This document shows, piece after piece, positions 6,264-14,840 of a DNA stretch of 21,143 nt. The stretch comes from Mollicutes bacterium (lineage in GTDB: Bacteria > Bacillota_I > Bacilli_A > RF39 > UBA660): assembly GCA_012838395.1 (NCBI GenBank), contig DUPI01000064.1:1-21143 (forward strand), given 5' to 3'. Every line of letters starts with the position of its first letter. Position 1 is the stretch's first letter. Under the pieces are notes generated by a model. That model ran no database searches and was not told where the DNA came from. It worked only from the letters and a program-made list of their open reading frames with translations. The translations under genes were made by a program, and so were the position numbers.

Positions 6264-7358
6264 TTACACCATAAAATTAATCAATATTTCATTTGATAAA
6301 TATAAATATTTAGGATTAATAAAAATATTTGTTTTTTTATCGATTAATTTCCCTTCTTTAATTAATTTATAAATTTGCGGAATTTCATATATAGTAATTC
6401 CATATTTTTGATAAAATTCTTGTTTGTTGATACCCTTTGTTTTTCGAAATCCAAGAAGAAATTCATTTTCTAATTTGGTGTTGCTATCAACAACTTCTTC
6501 AAGGTCACGAAAACAGTTTTTTATATATTTATTAATATTTAAAGTATTCGTATATCGAACATTATTAACATATCCGCTAGCACCCATTCCAAATCCATAA
6601 TATTCTGAATTATTCCAATATTGAAGATTATGTTTTGATTCGTACCCTGGTTTACTGTAGTTGCTAATTTCATATTGATTAAAACCATGTTGCGTTAATT
6701 TATCGTTAATTATTTTATACATCGCGTAATCCAATTCATCATCAATGTACTCAACTTTATTCACATATAAAATTGTCCGCGGTTCAATTATTAAAGAATA
6801 TGTTGAAATATGATTAACATCTAATTTTAAAAACATATTTATATCATCAAGCAACTCTTCTTTAGTTTGATTAGGAATGGCATATATTAAATCTATATTG
6901 ATATTAGTAAAACCTAGCCCTTTAGCAATATTTATGTTTTTTATAACTTCTTCTTTTTGATGATTTCTATTTAAAAACTGTAAATGTTTGGGATTAAAAG
7001 TTTGAACACCAATACTTAAGCGGTTAACTTTATTTTGATATAGCAATGCCAAGATTTCTTCATTTATATGTTCAATATTTATTTCAAATGTAAACTCAAA
7101 ATCTTCGGCTAATTTAAAAGTTCTTATAATTTCAAATAACCTATTGAGCTCTTCTATACTTAAACTACTTGGTGTTCCACCACCTATATATATAGTTTTA
7201 ATTATATGATCTTTATAATATGTTTTTATTTCTTGAGCTAGAGAATCTAAATAATCTTTGATATATTTCTTGTCGTAGAAAATTTTACAAAAATCGCAGT
7301 ATGAACAAATAGTTTTACAAAATGGTATATGAATATAAACAGAATCTATATTACTCAT
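6264..7358 (-). CDS. hemW: HemW, radical-SAM heme chaperone (HemN-like)
   Basis: A 364-aa protein starting YIHIPFCKTICSYCDFC. Cys14, Cys18 and Cys21 form the CxxxCxxC site for a 4Fe-4S cluster, and the CDF after the third Cys matches HemW rather than true HemN, which has CxxCxC; Cys24 is an extra residue. IGGGTPS (58-64) is the SAM-binding GGG motif, and RLSIGVQTF and INIDLIYAIPNQT are typical of the barrel. Family knowledge: HemW binds heme and delivers it to apoproteins, and many were once misnamed coproporphyrinogen oxidase. No heme genes are seen here. The start is two bases after the polC stop with no clear ribosome site, which points to coupling. The setting after polC differs from the lepA-hemW order common in Bacilli. 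Confidence 0.5.
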   Translation of the reverse strand: MSNIDSVYIHIPFCKTICSYCDFCKIFYDKKYIKDYLDSLAQEIKTYYKDHIIKTIYIGGGTPSSLSIEELNRLFEIIRTFKLAEDFEFTFEINIEHINEEILALLYQNKVNRLSIGVQTFNPKHLQFLNRNHQKEEVIKNINIAKGLGFTNINIDLIYAIPNQTKEELLDDINMFLKLDVNHISTYSLIIEPRTILYVNKVEYIDDELDYAMYKIINDKLTQHGFNQYEISNYSKPGYESKHNLQYWNNSEYYGFGMGASGYVNNVRYTNTLNINKYIKNCFRDLEEVVDSNTKLENEFLLGFRKTKGINKQEFYQKYGITIYEIPQIYKLIKEGKLIDKKTNIFINPKYLYLSNEILINFMV

Positions 7359-7360
7359 AT

Positions 7361-10300
7361 TTAAAACAAAGACAATTGGTTTGACTCATCAAGATTGTCT
7401 AAAACTCCCATTAATCTCATTTTTTCAATGGTTGTCGCTGTTACCTTTCCGCGTTTTTGTAAATCTTCTATACTTAAAAATGGTTTCTTGGCTCGTTCTT
7501 CAACAATTTTTTTAGCAACTAAACCACCCAAACCATCAATTGTCCTAAATGGTGGTAACAAAGTATAATCATCTAAAAGAATAAAATTAGTTGCATCACT
7601 TTTTTCTATATCAATGTTTGCAAATTTAAAACCTCTTGCTGTTGCTTCTAGTGCAACTTGTAAAACCTCTAATACTGCTATTTCTTTATTAGTAGCATCA
7701 TACCCTTTATCATTGATTTCTTCAATTTCCCTTTTAATTGCATCATACCCTTTTATCATTGATTCAATGTAAAAGTCGTGACATCTAATTGAAAAATAAG
7801 CTGCGTAATAATATTTTGGATAATGAACTTTAAACCACGCTATTCTTAAAGCACTCATAACATAAGCAGCCGCGTGCGCTTTCGGGAACATATATTTTAT
7901 CTTGCGGCAAGACTCAATATACCAGTCAACAATACCTGCTTCTTTCATTATTGTCTCATATTCCAGCCAAGCTTCAGGTTCTCTAGACGGTCGACCTTTT
8001 CTAACAAATTCCATTATCTTAAAAGCATCTTTAGCAGGTACTCCGTTATAGGATAAATAAACCATGATATCATCACGACATCCAATAACATCTTTAAATT
8101 CACAAATATCATTTTTTATTAATTCTTGGGCATTACCTAACCAAACATCAGTCCCATGAGATAATCCAGAGATTTTTAATAATTCCCCAAAAGTTTTTGG
8201 TTTTGTATCCATCAACATTCCAATAACAAATTTGGTTCCAAATTCAGGTACACCTAAAGTTCCTGTTTCACAAAGTATTTGTTCTGGTGTAACTCCTAAA
8301 ACCTCTGGAGACGAAAATATTTTCATAACTTCAGGATCAGATAGATTTATTTTAGTTACATCAATTCCAGATAAATCTTGTAACATTTTTAAAATAGTCG
8401 GGTCATCATGACCAAGAATATCAAGTTTTAATAAACACTCATCAATAGCATGATAATCAAAGTGAGTCGTTCTCCATAATGATTTCGGATCATCAGCCGG
8501 AAATTGATAAGGAGTAAAGTCATAAATATCTTTATAACTTGGAATAACAACAATACCCCCTGGATGTTGACCTGTTGTTCTCTTAACGCCAGTACATCCT
8601 TTAGCAAGCCTTTCAATTTCAGCATTTCGCATTATAACTCCTTTGTCTTCACAATACCCTTTAACAAAACCAAATGCTGTTTTATCTGCTACTGTTCCTA
8701 TTGTACCTGCTCTATAAACATTATCAACACCAAATAATTCTTTGGTATACTCATGCGCCTTCCATTGATAAACACCAGAGAAGTTTAAATCAATATCAGG
8801 TACTTTATTTGCGTCAAAACCTAAGAAAGTTGCAAATGGCATATCCTGTCCTTCACGAATCATATCTTGACTACATTGAGGGCAGTTTTTTTCGGGCAAA
8901 TCATATCCACTTGAATAGATACTTCCAAGACTTACACCATTTTCCTCAAAAATACTGTGCTTACAATTCGGACAAACATAATGTGCTGGAAGTGGATTTA
9001 CTTCAGTAATACCAAGCATTGTCGCTACAAAAGATGAACCAACTGACCCTCTACTACCAACTATATATCCATCATCATTTGATTTTTTTACAAGTTTTTG
9101 AGAAATTAAATAAATAACATCAAAGCCACCAGCTATAATCCCTTGTAACTCATTTTCAATTCTTTCTTGAATTGTAGAGGGCAAAGGATTACCATAAATA
9201 CCATATGCGGTATTATAAACAATTTCTGTTACTTCTTCCTTAGAATTTTCAATCTTAGGTGAAAATGGGATACCTTTAGTATCTACAATAACTTCAAACA
9301 TTTCAACCATATCTGCAATTTTATTAGTATTAGTTACAATAATTTCTTCAGCAATTTCTTTATCTAAAAACGAAAAGTTTTCCATCATTTCATCTGTTGT
9401 CCTAAAATGATTGCTAGGAATAGACGTAATGTTTTTTCGAGCTAGCGGATGACGACCACCACCCGGTACTTTTTGATTAACAATAATTTCACGATATATT
9501 TTATCATCTGGTCTTAAATGATGAACATCACCAGTAGCAACTATCAAAACACCAGCTTCTTTAGCTACTCTAATAATTTTTTTAACATGCTCTATTATAT
9601 CGTTTTTACTTGGAAAATCCCCACCTTGTAACAAATGATCATAACAATCTATAGGTTGAACTTCGACGTAATCATAAAATTTCATTACATCAGTTAATTC
9701 CTCATCAGTTTTAGAACGAGCTGCTACAAATACTTCACTTCCATAACAGCCACTACCAATTAATAACCCCTCTCTTAACTTTTCGATTTCACTTCTTAAA
9801 ATACGAGGTGTTTTATACAAATATTTTGTATTGGCTAAACTGATAATTTTAAATAAATTTTTTAATCCTGTTTTATTTTTAGCTAACAAATTAATATGAT
9901 AAGCAGATCCAAATTTATGAATTTCATCTTTTGTAACTAATTTATCTAAATCACTTATAGTAACAAATTTTTGATCAACTAGTTTTTTTAACATTTTATG
10001 AAAAACCATAGCTGTACCCTCGGCATCATAATCAGCACGGTGATGAGAATCTTCATCAAATTCAACATTATACCTTTTGACTAAAGCCGATAAACTATGA
10101 CGACTAAAATTCGCATCCAAAGTTCTCGATAACTCCAAAGTGTCTATTACAGTATTAGAAAAAGTTCCTAAATTATATTTAGAATAAGCTATTTCTAAAA
10201 ATGATAAATCAAATTTAGCATTATGAGCCACTAAAGGAACATCACCAAACCATTCAATAAAACGTTTGATAACATCTTCCTCAGATGGTTTTCCTTGTAA

Positions 10301-11701
10301 CATCTCGTCAGTTATATTAGTTATTTCAGTTATTTTAGGTGGAAGTGGAATCCCAGGATCAATTAATTCTGAAAAGCGATCGATGATTTCACCATTAAAA
10401 AGTTTAACCGCTCCAACTTCGATAATTGAATCTCCACCACCCGCATTAAGTCCAGTTGTTTCGAAGTCAAAAACAATATAAGTTGTATCTAATAATTTTT
10501 CCTCAGTTGGACGAAAAACAATGTTTATTTGATCATCTATCATCGTTAATTCTGATCCAAATAAAACTTTAAATGGTTCTTCCCCTTCTTTTAAACCTTT
10601 GTTTATATTTTTCAAAGTACGATAAACTTCCGGGAATGATTGAACACCATTATGATCTGTTACAGCCACTGCTTTATGTCCCATTTTTTTAGCATATTTC
10701 ACTAGATCTGAAGGGTTTATTAATCCATCCATTTGGCTCATAAAAGTATGAGTATGTAACTCAACTCTTTTTACAAGCGCGCAATCTTCTATTATTGCTT
10801 CTTCCTTTTCCAAAATATTTATATCGCGAACATTCAATACTAACTCTTTTGAATATACATCATTTTTACTATATCCTCTAATTTTATACCAATTACCAAC
10901 TTTTAATTGTTTCTTCAATTTATTATATTGGTCATCATCTTTAGTAAAGATTTTACAATACATACTATCGGTATAATCAGTAATTTTCAAAGTAATTATT
11001 TTGAAATTTGATTTATTAGATTCAAAATAATCAATTCCAAAAACATGTCCTTCAACAATAACATTATCGACTTCAGCTATAAGATTATGAAGAGTTGTGG
11101 TTTTACCTTTTATTTCTTGTCCCATAACAATTGTATTAACAATTGTAGACTTTACAGTTCCATTAATTTTTTTAACATCCTCTTCAATCATTAATTCAAT
11201 TTCTTCTTTAATCACTTGAGCTTTTAAAGGATTAATTTTTATTTTAAGTTTTAAAGTCCCAAATCCAAATTTTTTAAAATCCTCTAGCAATTGTTTTTTT
11301 ACACTTGCCAGTTTCATTTCCTCTGCTTTATTGGCAACCTCAATTGTTAAAATATCTTTATCATAACTTAAAGTTGCTTCCTTAAATGTTGATAATAAAG
11401 GAAATTCCTTGGTGTATTTGTCTATAGCATAAATAAAATAGTCATTTACACAATCTTGACCTTTACTATTCACAATTAATTTTACATCTATACTATTCGC
11501 TGTAGGAAAGCGTTTAGGTAAATCATTAATAAATTTATCATATACATCAACTGGTAAAAATTGATTAGTTTTTATTATAAATTGATAGTTATTCTCATCT
11601 TCATAATAGATAATTTTTTCAATGCAACCACCTTCAAAACATTTACAGTCACTATCATCTAAGGATAATTGATTTAATAAAGTTTTTAATTTTTCATCCA
11701 T
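7361..11701 (-). CDS. polC: DNA polymerase III alpha subunit, PolC type
   Basis: A 1446-aa replicative polymerase of the gram-positive class. Approximate domain order: N-terminal domain (1-200), OB fold (about 215-295), PHP domain starting at VELHTHT (about 312), an inserted DnaQ-type proofreading exonuclease (DFETTG near 410, AHNAKFD near 493, HHRADYDAEGTA near 553), the rest of PHP, then palm, fingers and thumb. A zinc knuckle (CPNC and CPQC) and the palm motif PDIDLNF are visible, as is GSRGSVGSSF. The protein ends in NQLSLF, the sliding-clamp binding motif. The embedded exonuclease separates PolC from DnaE. It heads the polC-hemW-HD unit. ATG 11699-11701 has GGTGAT upstream. Length agrees with the ~1440 aa of Bacillus PolC, and no frame damage is seen. 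Confidence 0.5.
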   Translation of the reverse strand: MDEKLKTLLNQLSLDDSDCKCFEGGCIEKIIYYEDENNYQFIIKTNQFLPVDVYDKFINDLPKRFPTANSIDVKLIVNSKGQDCVNDYFIYAIDKYTKEFPLLSTFKEATLSYDKDILTIEVANKAEEMKLASVKKQLLEDFKKFGFGTLKLKIKINPLKAQVIKEEIELMIEEDVKKINGTVKSTIVNTIVMGQEIKGKTTTLHNLIAEVDNVIVEGHVFGIDYFESNKSNFKIITLKITDYTDSMYCKIFTKDDDQYNKLKKQLKVGNWYKIRGYSKNDVYSKELVLNVRDINILEKEEAIIEDCALVKRVELHTHTFMSQMDGLINPSDLVKYAKKMGHKAVAVTDHNGVQSFPEVYRTLKNINKGLKEGEEPFKVLFGSELTMIDDQINIVFRPTEEKLLDTTYIVFDFETTGLNAGGGDSIIEVGAVKLFNGEIIDRFSELIDPGIPLPPKITEITNITDEMLQGKPSEEDVIKRFIEWFGDVPLVAHNAKFDLSFLEIAYSKYNLGTFSNTVIDTLELSRTLDANFSRHSLSALVKRYNVEFDEDSHHRADYDAEGTAMVFHKMLKKLVDQKFVTISDLDKLVTKDEIHKFGSAYHINLLAKNKTGLKNLFKIISLANTKYLYKTPRILRSEIEKLREGLLIGSGCYGSEVFVAARSKTDEELTDVMKFYDYVEVQPIDCYDHLLQGGDFPSKNDIIEHVKKIIRVAKEAGVLIVATGDVHHLRPDDKIYREIIVNQKVPGGGRHPLARKNITSIPSNHFRTTDEMMENFSFLDKEIAEEIIVTNTNKIADMVEMFEVIVDTKGIPFSPKIENSKEEVTEIVYNTAYGIYGNPLPSTIQERIENELQGIIAGGFDVIYLISQKLVKKSNDDGYIVGSRGSVGSSFVATMLGITEVNPLPAHYVCPNCKHSIFEENGVSLGSIYSSGYDLPEKNCPQCSQDMIREGQDMPFATFLGFDANKVPDIDLNFSGVYQWKAHEYTKELFGVDNVYRAGTIGTVADKTAFGFVKGYCEDKGVIMRNAEIERLAKGCTGVKRTTGQHPGGIVVIPSYKDIYDFTPYQFPADDPKSLWRTTHFDYHAIDECLLKLDILGHDDPTILKMLQDLSGIDVTKINLSDPEVMKIFSSPEVLGVTPEQILCETGTLGVPEFGTKFVIGMLMDTKPKTFGELLKISGLSHGTDVWLGNAQELIKNDICEFKDVIGCRDDIMVYLSYNGVPAKDAFKIMEFVRKGRPSREPEAWLEYETIMKEAGIVDWYIESCRKIKYMFPKAHAAAYVMSALRIAWFKVHYPKYYYAAYFSIRCHDFYIESMIKGYDAIKREIEEINDKGYDATNKEIAVLEVLQVALEATARGFKFANIDIEKSDATNFILLDDYTLLPPFRTIDGLGGLVAKKIVEERAKKPFLSIEDLQKRGKVTATTIEKMRLMGVLDNLDESNQLSLF

Positions 11702-11716
11702 GCTATCACCAATATA

Positions 11717-11725
11717 ATTATATCA
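11717..11725 (-). promoter_or_regulatory. Extended -10 promoter of polC
   Basis: TGATATAAT on the minus strand (TATAAT 11717-11722), with a weak TTTATA (11740-11745) 17 bp upstream. Only 15 nt lie between the hexamer and the polC ATG, giving a predicted leader of about 9 nt that begins on the Shine-Dalgarno sequence. Confidence 0.5.
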
Positions 11726-11755
11726 TGGAAGTATTTTTATATAAATAGAAATATC

Positions 11756-11776
11756 AAAAAACCCCACAATATGAGG
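11756..11776 (-). terminator. Terminator of prfA-prmC
   Basis: On the minus strand CCTCA pairs with TGGGG (one G-T pair) around a 5-nt loop (11762-11776), followed by six T (11756-11761), just after the prmC stop. Confidence 0.5.
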
Positions 11777-11779
11777 CTT

Positions 11780-12502
11780 TTATCTAGCATTATAAATAAA
11801 AATAAATCGATCTCGCCCTTGCATATCTTGCTCAATTTTTATTAAAGAATTAGACAAATATGTTTGAGCCATTTTTTTTATATCTTTCGCTTGCAAAGCA
11901 CCAATTTCAAAGGCTATTAAATACTGATCATTCAAATATTTTCTGGCATCTTTTAAAATAACTTCATAATATTCTAAACCTTTATTTTTAGCGTATAATG
12001 CCAAGTGTGGTTCTTGATTTTTTACAATATCCATTATTTCTTCATCATAATCAATATAAGGTGGATTACTAATAATACAATCATATTTTCCACTTAAAGG
12101 TTTAAGCATATTTCCTAAATAAAAATTAATATCAACTTCATTAAGCAAAGCATTTTCATTCGCCACTGCCAAAGCTTCCTTTGATATATCTACAGCACTT
12201 ACAAAATTATCAGGCATTTTTTTCTTAAGCGCGATTGCTATACAACCACTTCCTGTTCCCAAATCAACTATCTTAATTGGTTTTTCAAAACATTTTTTTA
12301 TATATTTTATTGTTTTAAAAACCAATTCTTCAGTTTCAAATCTTGGAATTAAAACATTTTTATTTACTTTGATTTTAATTCCATAAAAATCTACTTCACC
12401 GACAATATATTGAACAGGTTCACCGTTCTCAAGTTTTTTTATAGCACTATTTAAATCATCTTTATTAGCTAAATATTTTTTTAAATATTCAATATCTTTC
12501 AT
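11780..12502 (-). CDS. prmC: Peptide chain release factor N5-glutamine methyltransferase
   Basis: A 240-aa SAM-dependent methyltransferase. GEPVQYIVGE (27-36) and NVLIPRFETEELV (49-61) are PrmC hallmarks. DLGTGSGCIAIAL (80-92) is the SAM-binding glycine loop, and SNPPYI (140-145) is the catalytic NPPY motif that holds the substrate glutamine. It methylates the Gln of the GGQ loop in release factors. Its substrate gene, prfA, is directly upstream: the prfA TAA and this ATG share one base (TAATG), so expression is coupled. The N-terminal helical domain is shorter than in E. coli PrmC (about 277 aa), but all catalytic motifs are present. A hairpin terminator follows within a few bases. Confidence 0.5.
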   Translation of the reverse strand: MKDIEYLKKYLANKDDLNSAIKKLENGEPVQYIVGEVDFYGIKIKVNKNVLIPRFETEELVFKTIKYIKKCFEKPIKIVDLGTGSGCIAIALKKKMPDNFVSAVDISKEALAVANENALLNEVDINFYLGNMLKPLSGKYDCIISNPPYIDYDEEIMDIVKNQEPHLALYAKNKGLEYYEVILKDARKYLNDQYLIAFEIGALQAKDIKKMAQTYLSNSLIKIEQDMQGRDRFIFIYNAR

Positions 12503-13557
12503 TATTCACCAAGTAAACGCCTTTTTTGATCTTCCGTTATTAGCGATTCAATAATTTCATCTAAATCACCTTCAATAATACGGTCAAGTTGCTTTATCGT
12601 TAATGATATACGATGATCAGTTACGCGATTTTGTGGATAATTATATGTACGAATTTTTTCTGAACGATCACCAGTACCAATTTTACTTCTCCTAGAATCA
12701 GCAACTTCTTCTTCTTGTTTTCTAATTGTTTCTTCATACACCTTCGCTCTTAATAATTGCAAGGCTTTTTCTCGGTTTTGAATTTGGCTTCGCTCATTTT
12801 GACAAGTAACAACTGTTCCAGTTGGTAAATGCGTTATTCTAACGGCACTATCAGTGGTATTAACAGATTGCCCACCAGCACCACCGCTTCTGTAGACATC
12901 AATTTTTAAATCCGTTGGTTTTATTTCGATATCAACTTCATCGACTTCGGGCATAACTAAAACTGTTGCTGTTGAGGTATGAACCCTACCTTGAGTTTCA
13001 GTAGCTGGAACTCGTTGAACACGGTGAGCTCCATTTTCATACTTAAGTTTAGAATAAACATTTTCTCCCTTAACCATAAATTCAATTTGGGAAAAGCCAC
13101 CAGAAGTTCCGTGCTCTTCGTTGATTATTTCAATACGCCATCCCTTATCTTCAGCATACTTGGAATACATACGAAATAAATCACCAGCAAAAATATTTGC
13201 TTCATCACCACCTGCAGCCCCTCTAATTTCAATGATAACGTTTTTACCATCATTGGGATCCTTAGGTAATAAAATAATCTCAATTTCTGATTCTAACTCT
13301 TCTTTTTCTTTTTCCAAACTAATTAATTCTGATCTTGCAATCTCAGCCAATTCCAGATCATTAATCATACTATTAGCATCATCAATAGCATTAATCAATT
13401 GTTTATATTTTTGATAACTTTCATAAGCATCTGTTATATCTGATTGTTCCTTTGATAACTCTGTCATCCTTTTTATATTAGAAATGTTTTCCGTTTTTGT
13501 TAATTCTTCACTTAATTCATTATACCTTTTCTCAATAGCTTTTAAACGTTCTAACAC
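12502..13557 (-). CDS. prfA: Peptide chain release factor 1
   Basis: A 351-aa class I release factor. The GGQ loop, in RSGGAGGQSVNTTDSAVR near residues 218-235, drives peptidyl-tRNA hydrolysis. RGAAGGDEA near 109-117 and TYNYPQNRVTDHR near 304-316 are conserved RF1 segments. It recognises UAA and UAG. The start is GTG 13555-13557: the product then begins MLERLKAIEKRYNEL, the standard RF1 N-terminus, and an in-frame TAA lies two codons upstream. AAAGGAG sits about 11 bases before it, slightly far. The pairing with prmC is the classical arrangement. The promoter is probably the extended -10 at 13604-13612. Confidence 0.5.
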   Translation of the reverse strand: MLERLKAIEKRYNELSEELTKTENISNIKRMTELSKEQSDITDAYESYQKYKQLINAIDDANSMINDLELAEIARSELISLEKEKEELESEIEIILLPKDPNDGKNVIIEIRGAAGGDEANIFAGDLFRMYSKYAEDKGWRIEIINEEHGTSGGFSQIEFMVKGENVYSKLKYENGAHRVQRVPATETQGRVHTSTATVLVMPEVDEVDIEIKPTDLKIDVYRSGGAGGQSVNTTDSAVRITHLPTGTVVTCQNERSQIQNREKALQLLRAKVYEETIRKQEEEVADSRRSKIGTGDRSEKIRTYNYPQNRVTDHRISLTIKQLDRIIEGDLDEIIESLITEDQKRRLLGE

Positions 13558-13603
13558 AGTTTATTCATCTCCTTTTATTTTAAAATGTATTAATTATGAT
13601 TAA

Positions 13604-13612
13604 ATTATATCA
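13604..13612 (-). promoter_or_regulatory. Extended -10 promoter of prfA-prmC
   Basis: TGATATAAT on the minus strand (TATAAT 13604-13609). The -35 at 17 bp (TTTTAT) is poor. The predicted leader is about 40 nt. Confidence 0.5.
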
Positions 13613-13634
13613 AGTTTTTATTAATAATAAAATT

Positions 13635-13679
13635 AAAAAAGGAACCCAAAATATAATTTAAAATTTTAATGTTTCCTTT
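13635..13679 (-). terminator. Terminator after the decayed orphan gene
   Basis: AAAGGAA (13673-13679 read on minus) pairs with TTCCTTT (13638-13644) around an AT-rich loop of 28 nt, followed by T residues down to 13635. The stop codon of the decayed gene (13678-13680) lies in the stem. Confidence 0.5.
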
Positions 13680-14264
13680 ATTCTATTTTTAAGTTATGCA
13701 ATAATCTAACCTTTTTTGGGGGTGTTGCTAATAATTTTATATATTTCGCGCATAAAGGGTCTTTTTTAATAATATTATTTATTTTATTTAAATTATCTTG
13801 AAGATATTCAATTAATCGATATTTTTCCATTTTAGAAATTTCTTGTACGGTAAACACGAAATTTAAATCTAAAAACCCTAAATCATAAAACCTTTTTCTT
13901 AATATTACCGTAATATCACTAGGTAGTTTATATAATAATTTTTTAGTTCATTTAACAAATATAAAATTAACCGTTTGATTAATTTTATCATCTATATATT
14001 TAAATTTATTTGTTATTAAATCATAACCTTCTAGTCTGAATAACATATTTTTAGTAACAGGATTTTCTAAATTTTTTAAAATTCATAATTATTATTTTTT
14101 GATGGTTCCTTATAATTGAGTATTGCTTTATTAATACTAACTATCCAATTAAGATAATCAGGACCTCTCAAAACGTCTTCATTGGAAATTCCGGTATACT
14201 TAACAGTTCTACCCACAAATACGACCAGTTTTATTTTAACATATAATGTTTTTCTTGTAAACAT
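13678..14264 (-). pseudogene. Decayed orphan gene (one frameshift, one in-frame TGA)
   Basis: This is the longest stretch without an intact gene. A 62-codon frame begins at 14264 (MFTRKTLYVKIK..., ending NNNYEF at 14076). The frame one base over then stays open down to the TAA at 13678-13680, apart from a TGA at 13948-13950. Adding one T in the T4 run at 14078-14081 joins the two parts as ..NYEFLKNLENPVTK.., and the TGA falls in FVK-TKKLLYKL, where a Trp (TGG) is the simplest ancestor. The repaired product would be about 196 aa, basic, with helices toward the C-terminus (MEKYRLIEYLQDNLNKINN). I cannot assign a family. No ribosome site precedes the first ATG, so the 5' end may also be lost. 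The terminator beyond it looks intact, which suggests fairly recent decay. Confidence 0.5.
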
Positions 14265-14310
14265 TACAATTTCAGAAACAAAATAGTATTAAAATTATTT
14301 AAATATTAAT

Positions 14311-14345
14311 AACCCCCTAGTATTTTATTCCTAGGGGGTTTTATT
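14311..14345. terminator. Strong hairpin terminator after rpoE
   Basis: A perfect 10-bp inverted repeat, AACCCCCTAG (14311-14320) and CTAGGGGGTT (14331-14340), with a 10-nt loop. It follows the rpoE stop on the minus strand, where the tail is TTATTAAT. The plus strand has TTTTATT after it, so it may act in both directions. It is the most GC-rich hairpin in the window. Confidence 0.5.
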
Positions 14346-14380
14346 AATATTGCTATATCATTGTTTTATATTTTATAAAT

Positions 14381-14827
14381 TTAATCTTCTAATTCATCTT
14401 CAGGCAAAACGGTTAATCCCTCAAGCCCAATCTCATCTTCATCTTCATCTATTTCATCTTCATCTTCTAAAGAATCATCAAACTCTTCAGTTGTTTCAGC
14501 AATTACTTCTTCTTCGTCTTCATCATCGTCACTAATAAAATCATCATCATCATCTTCTTCATCTAAGGTGATTGCGATTGAATGATGATCTCGAATATCC
14601 CACTCATTATTTTCTAAAAGTACAAATCTTTTATCAATTGTCAACGATGTATAATAATCACCAATGGCTTCAACATAATACTCTTCGTCATATTTAAGTA
14701 AATCACAAATTTTTCTAAATATTGTTGGTGTATTCATTGGTTGTTTATTTTCTTTTAATAGTAAATAAGTTAAATCGGTATATGAAAGAAGTTCAATTTC
14801 TTCATATGTCATATCTTTCAACTTCAT
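14381..14827 (-). CDS. rpoE: DNA-directed RNA polymerase delta subunit
   Basis: A 148-aa protein with the two-part layout of the gram-positive delta subunit. An N-terminal HARE-HTH domain (about 1-85; MTYEEIELLSYTDLTYLLL, then TPTIFRKICDLL and RFVLLENNEWDIR) is followed by a disordered tail made almost entirely of Asp and Glu (about 89-148). Family knowledge: delta binds core RNA polymerase, speeds recycling, displaces nucleic acid with its acidic tail and helps sense initiating nucleotide levels. It is the last gene of the DUF1934-argS-rpoE unit. Its AGGAGAGGG ribosome site overlaps the argS stop, and the ATG (14825-14827) is 13 bases beyond it. It is not related to E. coli sigma E, which shares the symbol. 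Confidence 0.5.
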   Translation of the reverse strand: MKLKDMTYEEIELLSYTDLTYLLLKENKQPMNTPTIFRKICDLLKYDEEYYVEAIGDYYTSLTIDKRFVLLENNEWDIRDHHSIAITLDEEDDDDDFISDDDEDEEEVIAETTEEFDDSLEDEDEIDEDEDEIGLEGLTVLPEDELED

Positions 14828-14840
14828 AAAAATCCCTCTC

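Noticed and set aside
8674..9009. A 111-codon open frame on the plus strand inside polC
   Set aside because: It is antisense to the conserved PolC polymerase domain, has no ribosome site, and its composition is what a reverse reading of polC gives.
13121..13414. Plus-strand open frame opposite prfA
   Set aside because: Antisense to well-conserved RF1 sequence, with no start signals of its own.
13543..13568. Mini-frame MNKLC overlapping the prfA start
   Set aside because: Its ATG touches the Shine-Dalgarno sequence with no spacing and it is only five codons; the RF1 N-terminus clearly begins at the GTG.
13948..13950. TGA read as Trp for the whole genome (code 4)
   Set aside because: All intact genes use TGG for Trp, gerQ ends properly at TGA, and argS overlaps a TGA stop. 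Only the decayed gene has an internal TGA.
14350..14535. Plus-strand frame rich in His and Leu
   Set aside because: It is the reverse reading of the Asp/Glu-coding repeats in the rpoE tail (GAT/GAA become ATC/TTC), so it is a composition artefact.
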